This document shows, piece by piece, positions 58,517 through 64,000 of a DNA stretch of 64,000 nt. The notes below the pieces were generated by a model. The model saw nothing but the letters and a program-made list of their open reading frames with translations, did not search any database and was not told the DNA's origin. How positions within the stretch are numbered: position 1 is the first letter of the stretch; each line of letters starts with the position of its first letter. Position numbers and translations under genes: made by a program. The DNA lies in contig JAUSFE010000015.1 in NCBI GenBank assembly GCA_030649945.1, positions 47,419 through 111,418 of the forward strand, written 5' to 3'. The stretch comes from Dehalococcoidia bacterium. GTDB lineage: Bacteria; Chloroflexota; Dehalococcoidia; SM23-28-2; RBG-16-64-32.

Positions 58517-59449
58517 ATGGCGACGCCGTATGCCTACTTCAAGAAACAGATCGTGCCTCTGGCGGAGGCCAAGATCGGCGTGATGACCCACGCCTTCAAC
58601 TACGGCACCGCTGTATTCGAGGGGATCCGCGGCAACTGGAACACCGAGGAGCAGCAGATATACCTCTTCCGCCTCAAGGAGCACTTCGACCGCCTGCGCC
58701 AGAGCTGCCGCATCATGCGCATCGAGTTCCCCTATGAGAACGAGGAGCTGTACTCCATCGCCACCCGCCTCGTAGAGATGTCCGGCTACCGCGAGGACGT
58801 CTACATCCGGCCGCTGGCCTACAAGAGCTCCGAGGTGCTGGGCGTGCGCCTGCACGACCTGGAGGACGACCTGCTCATGTTCATCGCCCCCTTCGGCCCG
58901 TACCTGGACATCGAGAAGGGCGCCCGCTGCTGCACCTCGTCCTGGCGGCGCGTCGAGGACACCGCCATCCCGGCCCGCGCCAAGATCACCGGCATCTACG
59001 CCAACTCCGCCCTGGCCAAGACCGAGGCGAACCTCAACGGCTTTGACGAGGCGATCATGCTGGACGAGCGCGGCCACATCTCCGAGGGCTCCGGCGAGAA
59101 CATCTTCATCGTCCAGAACGGCCGCCTGGTCACGCCGCCGCCTTCGTCCAACATCCTCGTCGGCATCACGCGCGATACCGCCATCACGCTCGCCCGCGAA
59201 GAGCTGGGGATGGTGACCGTGGAGCGCGATATCGACCGCACGGAGCTGTACACGGCAGACGAATGCCTCATGACCGGCACCGCCGCGCACATCACGCCCG
59301 TGGTGGAGCTGGACCACCGGCCCATCGGCGACGGCAAGATGGGCCCCGTGGCCTCCCGCCTGGTCAGGCTCTATTTCGAGGTCATCACCGGCAGGAACCG
59401 CAAGTACGCGCACTGGTGCACACCATGCTACTCAAGGGTCAAGGCCTGA
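58517..59449 (+). CDS. ilvE: Branched-chain amino acid aminotransferase (class IV)
   Basis: 310 aa. ATG 58517 follows AAAGGAG. Family elements in order: FNYGTAVFEGIRGNW, catalytic Lys in ARAKITGIYANS (K156), EAIMLDERGHISEGSGENIF and GITRDTAITLA. It transfers amino groups between branched-chain amino acids and 2-oxoglutarate using PLP. The end overlaps the start of the following membrane protein gene by 25 bases. Confidence 0.95.
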   Translation: MATPYAYFKKQIVPLAEAKIGVMTHAFNYGTAVFEGIRGNWNTEEQQIYLFRLKEHFDRLRQSCRIMRIEFPYENEELYSIATRLVEMSGYREDVYIRPLAYKSSEVLGVRLHDLEDDLLMFIAPFGPYLDIEKGARCCTSSWRRVEDTAIPARAKITGIYANSALAKTEANLNGFDEAIMLDERGHISEGSGENIFIVQNGRLVTPPPSSNILVGITRDTAITLAREELGMVTVERDIDRTELYTADECLMTGTAAHITPVVELDHRPIGDGKMGPVASRLVRLYFEVITGRNRKYAHWCTPCYSRVKA

Positions 59450-60351
59450 CGATCGAGCGGCCGCCGCGCGCCGCCGGCACGCTGGTGGGCGCGGGGGCCT
59501 CCGTACTGGCCCTGATCCTGGCTGCGCTCCTCCTGCTCAAAGTAAGCGGCTGGCCGGTCTCCTTCCCGCAGTTCCTCGGTTACGCCGGCGCCGGGCTGCT
59601 GATCCTGCTTGCCGCCGTCTTCGGCTTCTGGGCCTACGCCTGCGCGCAGATGCGCTATCTCCTGGACGCCAAGGGCCTGACCATCGCCTGGGGGACGCTC
59701 AGGCACGTCATCCCCGTCGGCCGCATAGAGGGATTCGCGCAGGGGCGCGGGGAGCAGCGCCCGCGCATCAGCGGCGTCGGCTGGTGGGGCTACCACGTCG
59801 GCCGCGGGCACATGGACGAGTTCGGCCGCGTGCTCTTTTTCTCCACCCACCGCTCGCCCGAGGAGCTGGTGTACGTCCGCACGGCAGACGCCACCTACGC
59901 GCTCAGCCCGCGGGACCCGGACCGCTTCATCGCGGAGGCCAGGCGGCTGCAGTCCGCCTCTGGCCCGGCGCAGGCCGAGGCCAGGGCCGTCGTGCAGAGG
60001 CACCCCGTGGCCATCTACCCGGTCTGGGCTGACCGCGTCGCGCAGTGGCTGGGACTGGCCGCGGTGCTCCTGAACCTTGCGCTCTGGGGATACGTGTTCG
60101 CCGTGTATCCTGACCTGCAGAACCAGATCACCATCGAGTTCCCGCCCCTCGGCGATATCAGCACCCTGCAGTCGCGGTCGGAGATCTTCAAGATACCGGC
60201 CACCGCCACGGCCATCCTCGGCGTCAACCTGCTCGCCGGGCTGGGCTTCCAGTGGAAGGAGCGGGCGGCCACGTATCTGCTGCTGAGCGGCGCCATCTTC
60301 TTCCAGGTGCTCTTCTGGCTGGCCGCCGCCATCGCCGTCATCAACGCCTGA
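59425..60351 (+). CDS. Membrane protein with bacterial PH-like domain
   Basis: 308 aa from ATG 59425, inside the ilvE 3' end. Two N-terminal transmembrane helices precede a PH-like segment (YLLDAKGLTIAWGTLRHVIP through LVYVRTADATYALSPRDP), where MDEFGRVLFFSTH is typical of such domains. Two or three further helices close the protein. Role unknown; PH-domain membrane proteins often sense membrane stress. Confidence 0.8.
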   Translation: MLLKGQGLTIERPPRAAGTLVGAGASVLALILAALLLLKVSGWPVSFPQFLGYAGAGLLILLAAVFGFWAYACAQMRYLLDAKGLTIAWGTLRHVIPVGRIEGFAQGRGEQRPRISGVGWWGYHVGRGHMDEFGRVLFFSTHRSPEELVYVRTADATYALSPRDPDRFIAEARRLQSASGPAQAEARAVVQRHPVAIYPVWADRVAQWLGLAAVLLNLALWGYVFAVYPDLQNQITIEFPPLGDISTLQSRSEIFKIPATATAILGVNLLAGLGFQWKERAATYLLLSGAIFFQVLFWLAAAIAVINA

Positions 60352-60482
60352 TACTCAGCGTACCGCCCGCGCCCGCATCTTCCCGCCGGTGCCACCTCTT
60401 CCCGCTCATGGTGAGGTATCGAACCATATCCGTCAGCCCCTGAACGTACCGGCCGCGCCCGCGCCGGCGGTAAGATGGAGAC

Positions 60483-61385
60483 GTGCGGCTCCTCATCGCC
60501 ACCATCGCCCTTCTCCTGCCGGCCCTCGCCGCCGCCTGCGGCTCCTCCGGCGGCGACGAGGCGCCCAACTTCAGCGCCACCGCCTCGCCGGCCTCCCTTC
60601 CTGCCCACACCGCCTCGCCTGCGCCGACACCTGTGCCGAGCCCCTCGGACGACGCTCCGCTCTACCTCGCCCTGGGCGACTCCCTCTCATATGGCAACGG
60701 CGCCTCGGACCGCAGCCTCACGTCATTCGTCGCGCTCGTGGCGCAGGCGCTCGGCCCCGGCTACGGCCTGCTCAACCTGGGCGTCCCCGGCCACACCAGC
60801 GACGACCTGCTGAACGGCGGCCCGCTGGACAACGCGATCGCCGAGATCCAGCGGCGGGCGGACGACGGCAGCCCCGGCAACGAGGTCGCCGTCATCACCC
60901 TCGAGATCGGCGGCAACGACCTGCTCAACCTGTACTTCAACCTCGTCATCCCCGGCACCTGCCCCAGCGTCACCGAATCCCTGCAGCGGCCCCAGTGCGT
61001 GCAGGCGCTCCAGGACGCGCTCAACAACTACCAGCCGCACCTCCAGCGCACCCTCCAGCGCCTGCAGGAGGCGGCGCCCGGCGTGCCGCTTTTCCTGATG
61101 ACCGTCTACAACCCGTTCTCCGGCGGCGCCAACGTCATCGACGAACTGGGCGAGCTGAGCCTGGAGGGCAACCCGGATAGCCCCTTCCCCGAGGGCCTGA
61201 ACGACATCATCCGCCGGGAAGCGGCCGCGGCCGGCGTGCCCCTGGTGGAGTGGCACCCCCTCTTCGCGGGAAAGCAGTCGCAGTACATCGCCGGCGACTT
61301 CATCCACCCCAACGACGCCGGCTACCGGGCCATGGCCGACGCCCTGACCGCGGCCATGGCGCAGGCGGGCCTGCCCCTGCGCTAG
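60483..61385 (+). CDS. SGNH/GDSL-family lipoprotein hydrolase
   Basis: 300 aa from GTG 60483. Signal peptide with lipobox LAAAC (C19), then a Pro/Ser/Thr linker. Block I is LALGDSLSYGNG (catalytic S67), block III IGGNDLL, and block V DFIHPNDAGY (D272/H275). It is an outer-face lipase or esterase; the natural ester is unknown. Monocistronic, followed by the 119-bp repeat array. Confidence 0.92.
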   Translation: MRLLIATIALLLPALAAACGSSGGDEAPNFSATASPASLPAHTASPAPTPVPSPSDDAPLYLALGDSLSYGNGASDRSLTSFVALVAQALGPGYGLLNLGVPGHTSDDLLNGGPLDNAIAEIQRRADDGSPGNEVAVITLEIGGNDLLNLYFNLVIPGTCPSVTESLQRPQCVQALQDALNNYQPHLQRTLQRLQEAAPGVPLFLMTVYNPFSGGANVIDELGELSLEGNPDSPFPEGLNDIIRREAAAAGVPLVEWHPLFAGKQSQYIAGDFIHPNDAGYRAMADALTAAMAQAGLPLR

Positions 61386-61399
61386 GCCATATTCCCGTA

Positions 61400-61890
61400 G
61401 GCCAGACCAAACTCCCGTTCGCCAGACCAAACTCCCGTAGGGAGGTACCTTCAGGTGCCTCCAACCGGGGCGGGGCGAGGGGGACTTCACCCGCCCTGGT
61501 ACCACCGTCTCCTGACTCCGCCTGGGCCAAACTCCCGTAGCCATACCAAACTCCCGTAGGGAGGTACCTTCAGATGCCTCCAACCGGGGCGGGGCGGGGG
61601 AGCCTCCGCCCCGCCCTGGTGCCACCGTCTCCTGACTCCTCTGGCCCAAACTCCCGTAGCCATACCAAACTCCCGTAGGGAGGTACCTTCAGGTGCCTCC
61701 AACCGGGGCGGGGCGCGGGGAGCCTCCGCCCCGCCGGCGCCACCGTCTCCTGACTCCGCCTGGGCCAAACTCCCGTAGCCAGACCAAACTCCCGTAAGGA
61801 GGTACCTTCAGGTGCCTCCAACCGGGGCGGGGCGGGGGAGCCTCCGCCCCGCCCTGGTGCCACCGTCTACTGACTCCGCCTGGGCCCGGC
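61400..61890. repeat. Four tandem copies of a 119-bp repeat
   Basis: The word GGAGGTACCTTCAG starts at 61441, 61560 (one change), 61679 and 61798 (one change before it), exactly 119 bases apart. Each unit also has CCAAACTCCCGTAG before it and CTCCAACCGGGGCGGGGC, a GCCTCCGCCCCGCC arm that pairs with it, and CACCGTCTCCTGACTCC after it. Copies differ by scattered substitutions. The GTACCTTCAGGTGCC core also occurs upstream of cysE. Noncoding, between two plus-strand genes. Confidence 0.9.
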
Positions 61891-61933
61891 GACGGCGCCC
61901 CGCGCCATGAACAACTGCTAGACTGTAGCCGCC

Positions 61934-63181
61934 ATGACTTACGATGTCATCGTGGCCGGCGCCGGACCGGCCGGCAGCACCGCGGCGCGCCTCCTGGCCG
62001 GGCGCGGCGCCTCCGTCCTCCTGCTCGAGCGCCACGCCTTCCCGCGCGACAAGCCCTGCGGCGGCGGCGTCACCCTGCGCGCGGCCGCGGCCCAGGACCT
62101 GGACCTCTCCCCGGTGGTGGAGCGCACCATCTACGGCGTGCGCTTCAGCCTGCGCCTGGGCCCCGGCTTCCAGCGCCGCTTCCGCGCGCCGCTCTCCTAT
62201 ATGACCCAGCGCTGCCGCCTCGACGCCTTCCTCGCCGAGCGCGCCGCCGAGGCCGGCGCCGCCTTCCACGACGGCGAGGCCGTGCGCGAGGTCGATGTCC
62301 ACCCCAACGGGGGGTCAGGCTTTAGCAACGGGGGGTCAGGCTTTAGCCTGACGCCGGTTGGGGTGGCCGTGAGAACAGACCGCGACACCTACACCGCCAG
62401 CATCCTCATCGGCGCGGACGGCGCGAACGGCCTGGTGGGCCGCGCGGCCGGGCTGCGCCCCGATTTCGAGGAGGCCGTGGCGCTGGAGGCCAACGTCCCG
62501 TTCGCGCACGACATCCCAGACGCCTGGAAGGAGTACGTGGCCCTGGACGTGGGCGGCCTGGCCGGCGGCTACGGCTGGGTCTTCCCCAAGGGGCAGCACC
62601 TGAACGTGGGCGTGGGCGCCTGGAAGTACGCGGCCTTCACCCTGCGGCCCAAGCTGGCGCGCCTCTGCCGCCGCTACGGCTTCGACCCGGCCCGCCTCGA
62701 GGATCTGCGCGGCCACCACCTGCCCGTGCGCGTTCCCGGCACGCCCATCGCCAGCGGCCCCGTGGCGCTTGTCGGGGATGCCGCCGGCTTGGTGGACCCG
62801 CTCTCCGGCGAAGGCATCCACATGGCCTTCGCCAGCGGCCGCCTCGCCGCCGCCTCCGCTCTGGCCGTCCTCTCCGGCGCCGCGCCGGACATGCTCGCCT
62901 ACCAGCGGGCCGTGGACCGCCGCCTGCAGCCGGAGCTCACCGTCTCGCGCAAGCTCCAGGAGCTGTTCAACTTCGCGCCGCCGCCGTACGTGGCCGTGAT
63001 GCGCCGCAGCGAGAAGTTCTGGCTCTTCTTCTGCCACCTCATTCGCGGCGAGCTCACGTACCTGGACTTCGTGCGCCTCATCGGCCCCCTGCGCCTGGCC
63101 GTGGACTTCTTCGCGGCGGCGGCCCAGCGGCGCCGCCTGGCGAAGGTGGCGGCCCTCGCGCCCCTGATCCGGGGCGGGTGA
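61934..63181 (+). CDS. Geranylgeranyl reductase-family FAD-dependent oxidoreductase with an in-frame REP insertion
   Basis: 415 aa. FAD site VIVAGAGPAGSTAARLL, then PRDKPCGGGVT, and the second FAD motif GDAAGLVDPLSGEG. The family saturates isoprenoid chains of chlorophyll, quinones or lipids; the MEP genes at 32-33 kb supply such chains, though no link is shown. Between two beta strands (residues 123-145) the sequence NGGSGFSNGGSGFSLTPVG is the translation of an inserted palindromic repeat with an inner 21-bp duplication, probably looping out at the surface. Confidence 0.88.
   Translation: MTYDVIVAGAGPAGSTAARLLAGRGASVLLLERHAFPRDKPCGGGVTLRAAAAQDLDLSPVVERTIYGVRFSLRLGPGFQRRFRAPLSYMTQRCRLDAFLAERAAEAGAAFHDGEAVREVDVHPNGGSGFSNGGSGFSLTPVGVAVRTDRDTYTASILIGADGANGLVGRAAGLRPDFEEAVALEANVPFAHDIPDAWKEYVALDVGGLAGGYGWVFPKGQHLNVGVGAWKYAAFTLRPKLARLCRRYGFDPARLEDLRGHHLPVRVPGTPIASGPVALVGDAAGLVDPLSGEGIHMAFASGRLAAASALAVLSGAAPDMLAYQRAVDRRLQPELTVSRKLQELFNFAPPPYVAVMRRSEKFWLFFCHLIRGELTYLDFVRLIGPLRLAVDFFAAAAQRRRLAKVAALAPLIRGG
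62299..62366 (+). repeat. Palindromic REP-like element inside the oxidoreductase gene
   Basis: Outer arms CCACCCCAAC (62299-62308) and GTTGGGGTGG (62357-62366) are perfect inverses. Inside, GTCAGGC-TTTA-GCCTGAC forms a second stem. A 21-base unit starting AACGGGGGGTCAGG is duplicated at 62306-62326 and 62327-62347, keeping the reading frame. Confidence 0.85.
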
Positions 63182-63184
63182 GCG

Positions 63185-63814
63185 ATGCGCCCCGGCGTAG
63201 AGACGCCCCGGCGGGGCGTCTCTACCACCGCTGCTGCGCGGGTAATGAGCGCAGGGCGTACGCATCCTGTCATTCTGAGCGGTGAGCCGGGTCTGATCCG
63301 CACCGCCGCATCTTCGCGAAGGAATCTCGGCGCGCGCCACGGGGCGCTCAGGCTCGCCGTTGTGGCAGCTTTCTTCGTTGTCCTGGCTGCCTGCGCCTCT
63401 GATCCCGATGCTTCACCAACCCCTTCGCCTGACACAGTTGCCGTTGTCTTCCAGACGGCCTCCGGCGAGGAGGCCGCACTCCAGGTCGAGCTCGCGGACA
63501 CGGCCGAACTGCGTTCGCGGGGCCTCATGTTCCGCGACTCCCTCCCCGAAGACGGCGGCATGCTCTTCGACTTTGGCGGCCAGACGCAGAGCGGCTTCTG
63601 GATGAAGGACACCAAGGTCCCGCTCTCCATCGCCTTCATCGACGGCGCCGGCACGATCATCGATATCCAGGACATGGCGCCGCTCTCGGAGCAGCTGCAC
63701 TACCCGGCGCAGCCGTACAACACGGCCGTGGAGGTGACCCAGGGCTGGTTCAGGCGCAACGGCGTGGCCGTGGGGGATACAGTCGTCATGCCTGTGTACT
63801 TCGCCACCCCGTAG
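63185..63814 (+). CDS. DUF192 family lipoprotein or exported protein with repeat-derived N-terminus
   Basis: Up to 209 aa. The DUF192 domain (ADTAELRSRGLMFRDSLPED through FWMKDTKVPLSIAFID) is preceded by a hydrophobic helix with a lipobox-like LAACAS. The first 55 residues are encoded by a GTAGAGACGCCCC palindrome (63197-63225) and a family B repeat (63268-63330), so the original start was probably lost or lies lower, for instance GTG 63362. DUF192 proteins are small exported barrels of unknown role. Confidence 0.75.
   Translation: MRPGVETPRRGVSTTAAARVMSAGRTHPVILSGEPGLIRTAASSRRNLGARHGALRLAVVAAFFVVLAACASDPDASPTPSPDTVAVVFQTASGEEAALQVELADTAELRSRGLMFRDSLPEDGGMLFDFGGQTQSGFWMKDTKVPLSIAFIDGAGTIIDIQDMAPLSEQLHYPAQPYNTAVEVTQGWFRRNGVAVGDTVVMPVYFATP
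63197..63225. terminator. Perfect palindrome GTAGAGACGCCCC/GGGGCGTCTCTAC
   Basis: 13-bp arms with a 3-base loop, 16 bases after the oxidoreductase stop. No T-run follows, so it may be a mobile palindrome rather than a terminator. Confidence 0.5.
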
Positions 63815-64000
63815 CACACCCCCGGCCGGCTGTTGATAACTTATCCACAAGGTCGTTTGCCGTGATGCCTCATAAATCCCGGTTACCGAACGGCCTCCGC
63901 CGGCCCTGGAGGTCAACGCATCGCCCAGCACACGCCCTTATCCAGATGGAGTCCTCGTGGACGAGAGCCATGAACCTGCTCCTCAAGGCTTCTTCGTATC
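63815..64000. other. Window end: DnaA-box-like sites and an open frame running off the edge
   Basis: TTATCCACA (63841-63849) is a perfect DnaA box just after TGTTGATAAC, and TTATCCAGA (63938-63946) is one mismatch away. An open frame from ATG 63865 has no stop before the window end, but its N-terminus (MPHKSRLPNGLRRP) is not recognised and no ribosome binding site stands out. Confidence 0.3.

Noticed and set aside
61400..61890. CRISPR array
   Set aside because: The repeat unit is 119 bases with no short-repeat/unique-spacer pattern, and all segments of the unit repeat; no cas genes are in the window.

Overview
The window is one GC-rich bacterial chromosome segment with housekeeping genes packed on both strands. 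No phage or plasmid genes are visible. The most likely source is a member of the Chloroflexota, perhaps near the Dehalococcoidia. This is inferred from the split transketolase pair, a MoxR-DUF58-DUF4129 operon, the tRNA-tuf-rpmG-secE-nusG cluster, a Cys4 L33, a beta-prime subunit with a long N-terminal insertion, and the style of dispersed intergenic repeats. No 16S gene is present, so the assignment stays an inference.

Layout. 1-7.5 kb: acyltransferase-like protein, a Ser/Thr kinase with an outer domain, and the MoxR operon. 7.6-18.8 kb: metal efflux, split transketolase, amidohydrolase and RNA phosphodiesterase, an Fpg/Nei glycosylase, prephenate dehydratase, two Trk potassium-channel regulators, a universal stress protein, RadC, a C69 peptidase and a LysM protein. 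18.8-24.9 kb (minus strand): one translation operon, tRNA-Thr(TGT), tRNA-Tyr(GTA), tRNA-Thr(GGT), tuf, rpmG, secE, nusG, rplK, rplA, rplJ, rplL, driven by a clear promoter at 24935-24962. In it, rplA is fused in frame to an N-terminal retropepsin-like aspartic protease domain. 25-29.5 kb: two cupredoxin lipoproteins (one frameshifted), a two-component system and a secreted metzincin. 29.5-34.2 kb: ispD-ispF-cysE-cysS and a VTT/DedA-type membrane protein behind a c-di-AMP (ydaO-type) riboswitch. 34.4-38.8 kb: a TetR-controlled ABC exporter, then a DsbA-VKOR oxidative folding pair. 38.8-49 kb: glutamate dehydrogenase and rpoBC. 49-56.4 kb: DMT transporter, Ada, prs, secA and a conserved hypothetical protein. 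56.5-58.4 kb: a lower-GC three-gene island with a HEPN protein, ending at an IS1595-type transposase remnant. 58.5-64 kb: ilvE, PH-like membrane protein, GDSL lipoprotein, a 4 x 119 bp tandem repeat, a geranylgeranyl-reductase-type oxidoreductase and a DUF192 lipoprotein.

The strongest unusual signals are these. (1) The DsbA-like gene has an in-frame TGA exactly at the first Cys of its CPFC active site. A 7-bp hairpin with a GTG loop lies 14 nt downstream, which fits a selenocysteine (UPFC) enzyme, and the partner VKOR gene is translationally coupled to it. (2) The retropepsin-L1 fusion is coupled to rplK by a GTGA overlap. (3) A c-di-AMP riboswitch precedes a VTT/DedA-type gene. (4) A HEPN-containing low-GC operon lies behind an inverted repeat and a near-leaderless promoter. 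(5) Mobile-like dispersed repeats have been accepted in frame inside coding genes (56136-56208, 62299-62366, and the 5' end of the gene at 63185).

Several repeat families fill the intergenic gaps: CTTTGTGTCTTCGTGGT type, CATTCTGAGCG type, GGGGGTGTCCCCC type, CCTTCAGG type and short pyrimidine-rich arrays. All calls come from reading the sequence; no database search was run.
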